DNA of 64,000 bases from Neisseria elongata subsp. elongata. Lineage in GTDB: Bacteria > Pseudomonadota > Gammaproteobacteria > Burkholderiales > Neisseriaceae. The translations under genes and the position numbers were made by a program. Location: assembly GCF_900113545.1 (NCBI RefSeq), contig NZ_FOPS01000009.1, positions 1 to 64,000 on the forward strand, written 5' to 3'. Each line of letters starts with the position of its first letter. The first letter of the stretch is position 1. Shown here one piece after another: positions 27,222-34,510 of this stretch. The notes under the pieces are model-generated. The model was not told the DNA's origin, did no database searches, and worked only from the letters and a program-made list of their open reading frames with translations.

Positions 27222-27815
27222 TCAATTAAAATAAAAATAGGACAGTAGCGCATCGTCAAATCGGGCGTAATCAGACAAAACGGTTCGCAGATACCGCTTA
27301 ATATTCGCCCACACCTTCTCAATCGGGTTGAGCTCAGGTGAATAAGGTGCAAGAGGCAATACCTTATGTCCCAATTTTTCCGCCATTTCCCGTAAGACGC
27401 CCATACGGTGAAATCGTGCATTATCTAAAATAATCACCGATTTTTGAGTCAATGCGGGCAGTAGGCATTGCTGAAACCACGCTTCAAAAAAGACTCCGGT
27501 CATCGTATTTTGATAAACCATCGGAGCAATCAGCCGGTTGCCGACTTGTGCGGACACCGGAGATAAGCGTCGGTATCTTTTTCCACTTATCTGCGCTTTG
27601 ACTATTTGCCCTTTCAGGCTGCGGGCATAGGGACGGAACAGGTAGCGGTCAAATCCTGTTTCATCCAAATAAACACGTTGATAGTCGGGAAATTCGGCCA
27701 GTTGTGTCAAATAATGCGTTACTTTGGCCGGGTCTTGTTCTTTGTAAGTGGTGGTCTTTTTTTGCGCGTCATCCCCATCTGTTTGAGTGCATAGCAAACG
27801 GCGGCTGGCGTACAA
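27222..27815 (-). CDS. IS630-family transposase, catalytic frame (ORF B)
   Basis: The DDE catalytic domain: VYLDETGFDRYL with the first Asp, VIILDNARFHRMG with the second, and SPELNPIEKVWANIKRYL with the Glu. The frame has an ATG at 27815, but the conserved sequence begins at KKTTTYKEQDPAKVTH, directly after the T7 run (27757-27763, A7 on the coding strand). Fusion to ORF A therefore needs a frameshift or transcript slippage at A7. Such arrangements are common in IS630 elements, but a simple indel pseudogene is also possible. Confidence 0.85.
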   Translation of the reverse strand: MYASRRLLCTQTDGDDAQKKTTTYKEQDPAKVTHYLTQLAEFPDYQRVYLDETGFDRYLFRPYARSLKGQIVKAQISGKRYRRLSPVSAQVGNRLIAPMVYQNTMTGVFFEAWFQQCLLPALTQKSVIILDNARFHRMGVLREMAEKLGHKVLPLAPYSPELNPIEKVWANIKRYLRTVLSDYARFDDALLSYFYFN

Positions 27816-28069
27816 TCAAAATGTTTGGCGATTTCATGCAGATAGGCATCCTGGTGTTGCTCAACATATTGAGCCAGTTTTTGCCTATCCAATTTGACGG
27901 CATTTAGACCGGTAACTTGATGTTTTAGGCTGCCTGTTTGTTTTTTAAGGCGAATCCACAGGTAAAGTGTGTTTCTTGACAAGTTAAACGTTGCTGCGGT
28001 TTGGCTGATGTTTTTGCATTGTTCGTAATAGTTTAAAGCTTTGTTTCTTAAGTCCGCAGAGTATGCCAT
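27719..28069 (-). CDS. IS630-family transposase, helix-turn-helix frame (ORF A)
   Basis: A 116-residue N-terminal DNA-binding part with two HTH segments: NISQTAATFNLSRNTLYLWI and EIAKHFDCTPAAVCYALKQM. After MTRKK the frame leaves the conserved path (RPPLTKNKTRPK). It overlaps ORF B around the A7 run at 27757-27763. Confidence 0.85.
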   Translation of the reverse strand: MAYSADLRNKALNYYEQCKNISQTAATFNLSRNTLYLWIRLKKQTGSLKHQVTGLNAVKLDRQKLAQYVEQHQDAYLHEIAKHFDCTPAAVCYALKQMGMTRKKRPPLTKNKTRPK

Positions 28070-28173
28070 GGTTAGACCTTCAAAGTTGAGTATTGTACTA
28101 TTTCGTTTTTAATTTACTATAAAATGCCGGACGGACGGTTTATCGTCGAACCGAAACCGGCCCAACCGTTTTT

Positions 28174-28262
28174 TCAGACGGCCTTTACACAGCGCAAAAT
28201 GCTGTGCCCAAGTCCGATGCGGTCCGAAATTTCCGCCACCTTCGGTCCGGCGTTTTCAACGC
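28174..28262 (-). pseudogene. Tail fragment of a methyltransferase like the one at 30280
   Basis: In one frame the minus strand reads VENAGPKVAEISDRIGLGHS and then ILRCVKAV before a TGA. This matches the C-terminus of the methyltransferase at 30280 (VENAGLKVAEISDGIGRGHS) with few changes. Only the last 27 codons or so remain, fused out of frame to a truncated thioesterase. It marks a deletion endpoint. Confidence 0.85.
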
Positions 28263-28421
28263 CATTTCATTGTAGTCGTAGCCGATGGCGGACAGAAAGG
28301 CGCAGCGGGCGGTTTCGAGGTATTTCACATAGTTGCCGTGCCAGACGATGTTCATGGCGTCCACGTCGAAAAACGGCACTTCGGTTTCAAAGCTGTGGCG
28401 GCAGTAGATGTGTTTAGCCAT
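28185..28421 (-). pseudogene. Truncated 4-hydroxybenzoyl-CoA thioesterase-like gene
   Basis: The first 50 residues are a clear 4HBT thioesterase: HSFETEVPFFDVDAMNIVWH contains the catalytic Asp, followed by GNYVKYLETARCAFL. After GYDYNEMA the frame runs into out-of-frame methyltransferase DNA (LKTPDRRWRKF), so the hotdog fold is incomplete. Its start overlaps the 3' end of the acyltransferase by 8 bases, as in an operon. Thioesterases of this type occur in aryl-polyene clusters. Confidence 0.85.
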
Positions 28422-29349
28422 GTCGGTCGTCTTTCCAAAAATCGAAAAAGTTAAACCATTGTAAGGGATGCCGGGCGCACTCGTCCTCCATCAGGCGGGC
28501 GAAACGCTGTGCGGCATCAGCCACCGCCGCCTGCCTTTCACCGCGCTTCCAGTCGGCGTGTTCGATGAAGCGGCGCAGTTTGAGGTAATGGCGGCCGTTG
28601 TGGCGCAGGCAGAAGACGGTATTGACCCTGACTTTCAGTAATGAAGCCAGCAGCCACGCGCCCTGAGGCAAATCCGCCGCCGTGCCGAGAAAGTCTACTT
28701 TTACGGTTTTTCCCCCGCGCAGGGGTTCGCGGTCGGCGGCGACGGCTATCCATTCGCCCGCTTCGATTTTGCGGTGCAGTTCGATCATGGCAGCCGCATC
28801 CAGGTCGGTTACCTGTATCAGGTTGATTTCGTCCATGCCCAGTTTTCGCAATGCGCCGTTTAATACTTCTATGTGGCTGCCATGCACCAATACGTTGAGT
28901 TTGAATCCTTTGTGGTGCTCTGCCAATGCGCGGCAGATTTCCATGTTGCCCAAGTGGGAGCAAACCAGTATCTGCCCGCGTCCGCCGCGTTCGACCTCGG
29001 CCGAAATGCCGTCCGGGTCTTCAACCATCAGGTCTTGGTAGCGGATTTTGCCCTGCCACACGGCCAGGCGGTCACATACCAAATCGCCAAATGCGACGAA
29101 ATGCCGGAATACGGGTAGGAGGGAGGGCAGGCGCGCTTCGGGGCGGGCGGCCTTTAAGCGGCGGTGGTAGCGGGCGATGTTGCGCCTCTGCCTGGGGGCG
29201 GTCAGGTAGAAATACAGTACGATTATTTGGGTGCAGGGCGCCATCAGGAAACGCGGCAGGTGGCGGACCAGCAGGGTGGCTATGGTTAAAACGAAGGGCG
29301 TGCCGCGTTCTTTTTGGCTCGCCCAGTGGGTGGGTTTGTAGCTGTTCAT
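28414..29349 (-). CDS. LpxL/HtrB-like lysophospholipid acyltransferase, aryl-polyene type
   Basis: A 311-residue membrane-associated acyltransferase. An N-terminal hydrophobic helix (TIATLLVRHLPRFLMAP) precedes the catalytic HX4E motif SHLGNMEICRAL. The segment WIAVAADREPLRGGKTV and the end PLQWFNFFDFW are typical of acyltransferases in aryl-polyene (APE) clusters, where they are thought to attach the pigment to a lipid. The gene looks intact. Neighbours are a truncated thioesterase downstream and a frameshifted glycosyltransferase upstream, so the pathway is not complete here. Confidence 0.82.
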   Translation of the reverse strand: MNSYKPTHWASQKERGTPFVLTIATLLVRHLPRFLMAPCTQIIVLYFYLTAPRQRRNIARYHRRLKAARPEARLPSLLPVFRHFVAFGDLVCDRLAVWQGKIRYQDLMVEDPDGISAEVERGGRGQILVCSHLGNMEICRALAEHHKGFKLNVLVHGSHIEVLNGALRKLGMDEINLIQVTDLDAAAMIELHRKIEAGEWIAVAADREPLRGGKTVKVDFLGTAADLPQGAWLLASLLKVRVNTVFCLRHNGRHYLKLRRFIEHADWKRGERQAAVADAAQRFARLMEDECARHPLQWFNFFDFWKDDRHG

Positions 29350-29543
29350 GGTGTGGTTTGAAATGCAAACTGGCGGATTGTCGGCCTAACGGACAGTCTG
29401 CCCCGTATGTGTATGGTGGATCGCCGTGTTTTGTGCCGGTGCGCGGGAATCTCATCGGTATGGTTATGTTTTTTTTCAATTGGCCGTCATGATAACAAAA
29501 AAACGCCGGTATGGTTTTTGTGTTCAATAAAGGTATTGTTAAA

Positions 29544-30265
29544 TTACGTTTTTCCAAATATCCCGCCCAAACGCCGCCGCAACATCCCTAAAAACAGCCG
29601 CGTGTGCATTTTGCCGATGCGCACGTTGTCGGCGAAGGCGTTGAAGTGGGACACGCCGTCGGCGGCGTATTGCACGGGCGTTTTAATCCAAACCGGCTTG
29701 ACGCCGCGCCAGTACAGGCAGATGAGGATTTCCGTGTCGAAATCCATGCGGTCGCCCACAGTTTCTTCGCGGACGACAGAAAGCGCGGGGGGAGCGGGTA
29801 CAGGCGGAAGCCGCACATGCCGTCTTTGATGTCGCACGACCAAGTGTGCAGCATGTTCCAGAAGTCAGTAATTTTGCGCCCGTACAATCGCGCTTTGGGC
29901 GCGTCGTCGCCGTATTGCGGCCAGCCGCAGACGACGGCTTCGGGGTTTTGTTCCGCCGCCGCCAAGAGTTTGGGCGTGTCGTCCAGATGGTGCTGACCGT
30001 CGGCATCGACCTGCAAAACATGGCTGTAGCCGTGTTCTTCGGCGTATTTCAAACCGGTTTTGACCGCCGCGCCTTTGCCGCCGTTGATGGGGCGGTAAAG
30101 GACGTGGATGCCGTCTGAAACCAATGCCTGTAATACGGGTTTGCATTCTTCGCGCGAACCGTCGTCCACAATCAATACGTCCAAACCGAAGCCGTGCATG
30201 GTCTGTACGACGCGGGCGATGGCGGCGGGGTGGTTGTAGTGGGGGATTAACACTAGGGTTTTCAT
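29544..30265 (-). pseudogene. Family 2 glycosyltransferase with a frameshift in a C6 run
   Basis: The GT2 start MKTLVLIPHYNHPAAIARVV, IVDDGSREECKP, GGKGAAVKTGL and QVDADGQHHLDD (DxD site) are intact. After CGFRLYPLPP the frame is lost. The conserved rest (ALSVVREETVGDRMDFDTEI, then LICLYWRGVKPVW to the end GGIFGKT) is read in the next frame up to 29544. One extra C in the six-cytosine run (coding strand, 29787-29792) would restore the protein. It lies 14 bases downstream of the methyltransferase gene in the same operon. The change could be a fixed mutation, a phase-variable slip or a sequencing error. Confidence 0.85.
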
Positions 30266-30279
30266 GAGGATACCGTTTT

Positions 30280-31368
30280 TCAGACGACCTTCTCGCAGCG
30301 CAAGATGCTGTGTCCGCGTCCGATGCCGTCTGAAATTTCCGCCACTTTCAATCCGGCGTTTTCAACGCAGCGTATCAGGTCTTCGGAATGGAAGATTTTG
30401 CTGTTGCCGTTTGCCATGGCGGTGAAATACAGGCTGGTCATGGTCAGGCAGTAGGCGGCGGTTTCGTATTGCTGTCTGTCCCAGCAGGGTTCCATGATGT
30501 AGAGGCTGGTGTGGCTGCTCATGGAAGCGGCGGCGCGGCGCAGGATGCAGGTGACTTGTTCTTCGCTGAAACAGTCTAAAAACTGGCTCATCCAAATCGC
30601 GTCGAAACCTGTCGGGAAGGGGACTTCGGGGTCGAGCAGGTTGGCGGGGTGGGCATGGATGCGTTCCGCGCCGGTTTTGCCTTTGGTCGCTTCGCGCATC
30701 AGGGCGATTTGTTGCGGCAAATCCATGATGGTGACTTCGACTTCGGCGTTGTAGCCGACGCATTGTTCCGCCCAGCGGCCGGTGTTGCCGCCGACGTCGA
30801 GCAGTTTTTTAACCGGTTTGGCGAACACGGTTTTCAAGGCTTCGGCAAAGGAATTGTCGGAATAATAGTGGTCGAAGGCGAACCATTTTTCCTGCGCGAC
30901 GCCCGGCAGCGAGGACAGGCCTTCGTAAATTGTCGGCCAGCTGCCGAAAACTTTCAGCCCTTCGGGTTTGCCCGTTTGCAGGGTTTTTTCCAAGTCGAAC
31001 ATACCTTGGTAACAGATTTCCTGCGTGAAATCCATGTTCACGCGCGCCATTTTGTCTTTCAGTAAAAACCAGCCCGCTTTGCTGATGAAATAGCGGTTGT
31101 CGCGGGTGTGCACCGTGCCGATGGAGAGCGAGGCTTCAAGCAGCACTTGCGCGGCGTAACCGCTGATTTGCGCTTTCTCGGCGATTTCGGCTTGAGTAAG
31201 GCCGTCTGAATGGTTGTTCAGCAAATCCAAAATGCCGAATTTCACCATCAGGCGGGATACTTGGAACACAATCGGCGCAAAGGCGATTTCCTGCGCCAAA
31301 CGCTGCGCTTCGCCTGCGGACTGGTGTTCTTCGGAATAACGTTGTGCTAGTGCTGGAAAAAGTTGCAT
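30280..31368 (-). CDS. SAM-dependent O-methyltransferase-like protein, aryl-polyene cluster type
   Basis: A 362-residue methyltransferase with an N-terminal winged-helix dimerisation domain (FGILDLLNNHSDGLTQAEIA) and a Rossmann domain with motif I LLDVGGNTGRWAEQC, then IMDLPQQIALMRE and WMSQFLDCFSEEQ. The layout is that of acetylserotonin-type O-methyltransferases found in aryl-polyene and related pigment loci. The open frame extends to 31437, but ATG 31368 follows ATAAGGAAAATT. It is the first gene of the remaining cluster. Confidence 0.85.
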   Translation of the reverse strand: MQLFPALAQRYSEEHQSAGEAQRLAQEIAFAPIVFQVSRLMVKFGILDLLNNHSDGLTQAEIAEKAQISGYAAQVLLEASLSIGTVHTRDNRYFISKAGWFLLKDKMARVNMDFTQEICYQGMFDLEKTLQTGKPEGLKVFGSWPTIYEGLSSLPGVAQEKWFAFDHYYSDNSFAEALKTVFAKPVKKLLDVGGNTGRWAEQCVGYNAEVEVTIMDLPQQIALMREATKGKTGAERIHAHPANLLDPEVPFPTGFDAIWMSQFLDCFSEEQVTCILRRAAASMSSHTSLYIMEPCWDRQQYETAAYCLTMTSLYFTAMANGNSKIFHSEDLIRCVENAGLKVAEISDGIGRGHSILRCEKVV

Positions 31369-31736
31369 AATTTTCCTTATACGAAATGGCAGATAACGGG
31401 ATTCTATCGCGAATCGGGCTGAAACCTGCATAGCCATGTGTTCGGATCGGCTGTCCCAAAATCGGGCCTACAGGACAAACGCCAAGCCGCCGTTTTCAAA
31501 CAAACCGAACACGCCACCTAACATTCGGGCAATCTTACCGCACTTTAGCCGAAGTCATGCTTCTTTCAAAACATTCAAATCCTTATTTGTCTGCCCGTCC
31601 ATTATCTTTTCCGCCGCAATGCGCAGCAGAAAGCGTTTGAAAACATCGCATATCCGGTCAGCCGGCACGCCGGTTCGCTTACACTAAACTAATTGGCTTA
31701 TAATCGCCGCTTTATCCGCCTGCGACACCACCAGAC
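31369..31736. other. Divergent gap upstream of the methyltransferase and the RNA methyltransferase
   Basis: About 370 bases without a supported gene. It must contain the cluster promoter (minus) and the promoter at 31699 (plus). No DUS lies in the gap. Confidence 0.55.
31699..31704 (+). promoter_or_regulatory. -10 box upstream of the RsmB/NOP methyltransferase
   Basis: TATAAT 33 bases before the ATG at 31737. A weak CTTACA lies 15 bases upstream. Confidence 0.5.
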
Positions 31737-33002
31737 ATGACACCAGCCCAACTTACCCACACCGCCGACCTTTTGGCCGAACTCCTCACCTTCCGCCAAC
31801 CTGCCGACGCCGTTACTTCCGCCTTCTTCCGCAACCGGCGCAAACTCGGCCGCCAAGACCGTGCCGAAATCGCCGAAACCTCCTTTGCCGCCATCCGTCA
31901 TTACCAAAAAATCTCCGCCGTCCTGCGCCGTCCTGCCGCACAAGCGCGCAAAGCCGCACTGGCCTCACTCGTCCTCGGACGCGGCTTCAACATCAGCCGG
32001 CTTGACGGCTTGGCCGATGACGAAGAAAAAACCCTCCTTGCCGCACTCAAAGCACGCAAAACCGAATTTTCAGACGGCCTCAGCACCGCCGCCGAACTGC
32101 CGCAATGGCTGATCGACACCATGCGCTCTGATTTTTCCGACCAAGACATCCTGAATTTCGGCCGCAGCACCGCCTGCCCCGCCCCGCTCGATTTGCGCGT
32201 CAACGCCCTGAAAGCCAAACGCGACAAAATCCTGGCCGAACTCCAAGCCGAAGGCCTCCCTGCCGAAGCAACCCCGTTCTCACCTTGGGGCATCCGCCTG
32301 CACGACAAATCCGCCCTCGGCAAACACCCCCGCTTCCTCGACGGCACGCTCGAAGTGCAAGACGAAGGCAGCCAGCTCGTCGCCCTGCTGCTCGGCGCGA
32401 AGCGCGGCGAAATCATCGTTGATTTCTGCGCCGGCGCGGGCGGGAAAACCCTCGCCGTCGGTGCCATGACGGCCAACAAAGGCCGCATCTACGCCTTCGA
32501 TATAGCCGAAAAACGCCTGGCCAACCTCAAACCGCGCATGACGCGCGCAGGCCTCACCAACATCCACCCCGAACGCATCGGCAGCGAACACGACCCGCGT
32601 TTAGGCCGTCTGAAAGGCAAAGCCGACCGCGTTCTGGTGGACGCGCCCTGCTCCGGCCTCGGCACACTGCGCCGCAATCCCGACCTCAAATACCGCCAGT
32701 CGCCCGAAACACTGGCCAAACTTGCCGAACAGCAACACAGCATCCTCAATGCCGCCGCAGAACTGGTCAAACCGCAAGGCCGCCTCGTTTATGCCACCTG
32801 CAGCATCCTGCCGCAGGAAAACGAGGGCCAAATCGAACGTTTCCTGCGCGAACACCCCGACTTTGAAGCACTAAACTGCGCCGACCTGCCGGGCAGCCCG
32901 AAAATCAGCCCCGACACCGGCACCTACCTGAAACTCGACACGGCGGCACACGGCACGGACGGCTTCTTCGCCGCCGTCCTCCAACGCCGAGAGGCCGTCT
33001 GA
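31737..33002 (+). CDS. RsmB/NOP-family RNA (cytosine-5) methyltransferase
   Basis: A 421-residue enzyme with an N-terminal NusB-like helical domain (AAIRHYQKISAVLR) and a C-terminal SAM domain: DFCAGAGGKTLAVGAM (motif I), VDAPCSGLGTLRRNPD (motif IV, first Cys) and YATCSILPQENEGQI (motif VI, catalytic Cys). It probably methylates 16S rRNA C967 as RsmB does, though RsmF-like activity cannot be excluded. An in-frame DUS encodes EFSDGLS near residue 105. The next gene starts 16 bases downstream. Confidence 0.9.
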   Translation: MTPAQLTHTADLLAELLTFRQPADAVTSAFFRNRRKLGRQDRAEIAETSFAAIRHYQKISAVLRRPAAQARKAALASLVLGRGFNISRLDGLADDEEKTLLAALKARKTEFSDGLSTAAELPQWLIDTMRSDFSDQDILNFGRSTACPAPLDLRVNALKAKRDKILAELQAEGLPAEATPFSPWGIRLHDKSALGKHPRFLDGTLEVQDEGSQLVALLLGAKRGEIIVDFCAGAGGKTLAVGAMTANKGRIYAFDIAEKRLANLKPRMTRAGLTNIHPERIGSEHDPRLGRLKGKADRVLVDAPCSGLGTLRRNPDLKYRQSPETLAKLAEQQHSILNAAAELVKPQGRLVYATCSILPQENEGQIERFLREHPDFEALNCADLPGSPKISPDTGTYLKLDTAAHGTDGFFAAVLQRREAV

Positions 33003-33018
33003 AAACCATCCGAACGCC

Positions 33019-33663
33019 ATGCCCATACTGAAAAAAAGCCTCGCCTGGCTGACCGACCAACTGCTCTGCCTTTCCGTATCCTTCCTCACCGGAGTCAAGC
33101 CGAAAAGCAGGATAGAACTCGACTTCAGCCCGCAACAGAAAGTCTATTACGCCAACCACGGCAGCCACGGCGACTTTCTGCTCGTCTGGATTTCCCTGCC
33201 GCGCCGCTGGCGCATCCACACCCGCCCCGTGGCAGGCTCCGACTACTGGCTGACCGGCCGCATCCGCCGCTTCATCATCCAAAACGTCTTCAACGCCCTC
33301 CTCATCCCGCGCCATAGCGACCGCCCGCAAGAAATAACCGAACAAATGAAACAGGCCTTGGACGAAGGCGCGTCCCTCATCGTCTTCCCCGAAGGCACGC
33401 GCAACACCGACGACAACACTATCCTGCTGCCCTTCAAATCCGGCATTTACCACCTCGCCGACACACGCCCTGGTACGGAATTCGTCCCCCTCTGGATAGA
33501 CAACATCAACCGCGTGCTGCCCAAAGGCAAATTCCTGCCCATCCCGCTGCTGTGCGAAGTCCACGTCGGCACCCCGCTGAGCCTGCGCGAAGGCGAAACC
33601 AAAGAAGCCTTCCTCGAACGCAGCCGCAATGCCCTATTGGCACTGGCTCCGGCGGAAACATAA
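33019..33663 (+). CDS. PlsC-like 1-acylglycerol-3-phosphate acyltransferase
   Basis: A 214-residue PlsC-family protein. The catalytic HX4D motif is ANHGSHGDFLLVW and the second box is IVFPEGTRNTDDNT. An N-terminal hydrophobic stretch (LAWLTDQLLCLSVSFL) anchors it in the membrane. Short members like this may acylate lysophospholipids or other lipids. It forms an operon with the RNA methyltransferase at 31737. Confidence 0.85.
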   Translation: MPILKKSLAWLTDQLLCLSVSFLTGVKPKSRIELDFSPQQKVYYANHGSHGDFLLVWISLPRRWRIHTRPVAGSDYWLTGRIRRFIIQNVFNALLIPRHSDRPQEITEQMKQALDEGASLIVFPEGTRNTDDNTILLPFKSGIYHLADTRPGTEFVPLWIDNINRVLPKGKFLPIPLLCEVHVGTPLSLREGETKEAFLERSRNALLALAPAET

Positions 33664-33999
33664 GCTTTGAATTTTCCTGATGCCATGCAGTATCAATCCC
33701 CCTCCCTGTAAGGCTGCGGACTACAGATGGCCTGCCGCACGAAATGATTGGAAGCTGAATCACCAATCGCACGACAAAAAAAGCCGCATTACCCGGTTTC
33801 AAGTTATCCCATGTAAAAATCGCTGAAACCCCGCCATGCGGTTTTCAGCGATTTTGATAAAAGCATGGAATGACAGCATCGTATGGCATACCATGCACAA
33901 ATACGCTTCCAAGGCTTACAGCAAACCTGCATCAAACGATTTATCCCCATCAAATAAGCCTATGTAGAAATATTTTCCGAATACGCCGCCCGATTGGAA
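33664..33999. other. Gap downstream of the PlsC-like gene
   Basis: No gene is seen. A strong inverted repeat, AAAATCGCTGAAA at 33816 and TTTTCAGCGATTTT ending 33857, can form a hairpin terminator. The remainder has no DUS and no recognised repeat. Confidence 0.55.
33815..33857. terminator. Bidirectional hairpin without DUS
   Basis: AAAATCGCTGAAAcc pairs with ggTTTTCAGCGATTTT around a GC-rich loop. It lies between the PlsC-like gene and the convergent Imm22-like gene. Confidence 0.6.
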
Positions 34000-34323
34000 T
34001 TACAGCCGGCCGCTAAATAGAAATATATAGGTATTGGGCGGTTTGTCGGAATATCGGCGGTAAATATCGCTTATGCTTTCTATATCTTTTTCCAAAACGG
34101 GCATATCGAAAAATAACTCGGAAAGGGGGAAGCTGTATCTGAAGTCAGGCTGAAGGCAGGTTAGCCCGTACACTTCATCCAACTCTTTATCCCGATATGG
34201 AAACCCTAAATCGATTGCCAATTGCGAAGTTTGGGTTGTGCCATCAATATCGATATATTTGTCATACTCCTCAATGGAATCATAACGGCCTAACCATAAA
34301 TGGTATTTTTCGTTATGTTTCAT
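34000..34323 (-). CDS. Imm22-like immunity protein, orphan
   Basis: A 107-residue AT-rich gene. YHLWLGRYDSIEEYDKYI (W-x-G-x3-S) followed by QLAIDLGFPYRDKELDE fits the immunity protein 22 pattern, a family that neutralises polymorphic toxins of contact-dependent systems. No toxin gene lies nearby. Base composition is clearly lower in GC than the neighbours, suggesting transfer. The start ATG 34323 lies 14 bases from a Correia element, whose end (TATACA) may give it a promoter. The longer frame to 34353 would begin inside the Correia element and is rejected. Confidence 0.6.
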   Translation of the reverse strand: MKHNEKYHLWLGRYDSIEEYDKYIDIDGTTQTSQLAIDLGFPYRDKELDEVYGLTCLQPDFRYSFPLSELFFDMPVLEKDIESISDIYRRYSDKPPNTYIFLFSGRL

Positions 34324-34337
34324 TTTCAGACTTCTTG

Positions 34338-34443
34338 TATAGTGGATTAACAAAAATCAGGACAAGGCGACGAAGCCACAGACAGTACAGATAGTACGGC
34401 AAGGCGAGGCAACGCCGTACTGGTTTAAACTTAATCCACTATA
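34338..34443. repeat. Correia repeat enclosed element (CREE), 106 bp
   Basis: Ends TATAGTGGATTAAC and TTAATCCACTATA, core nearly identical to the copy at 23353. The left end abuts the 5' side of the Imm22-like gene. Confidence 0.95.
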
Positions 34444-34450
34444 AAAATAA

Positions 34451-34506
34451 AAAAGGCCGTCTGAAACACTGTTTTTATTACACAAAAACGTTTTTCAGAC
34501 GGCCTA
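34451..34506. terminator. DUS-pair terminator of der
   Basis: AAAGGCCGTCTGAAAC and TTTTTCAGACGGCC enclose a 26-base loop. Confidence 0.7.
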
Positions 34507-34510
34507 TCAT

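Larger units (their letters stand above)
27217..28121 (-). mobile_element. IS630-family insertion sequence, about 905 bp
   Basis: The ends TATAGTCAATTAAAA (27217) and, on the minus strand, TATAGTAAATTAAAA (28121) are inverted repeats bounded by TA dinucleotides, as expected for IS630/Tc1 elements. Two overlapping frames encode the transposase. It lies directly beside the truncated thioesterase and methyltransferase fragments. Confidence 0.85.

Noticed and set aside
34324-34353. Longer start of the Imm22-like gene
   Set aside because: It would begin inside the Correia element. ATG 34323 starts the conserved part.
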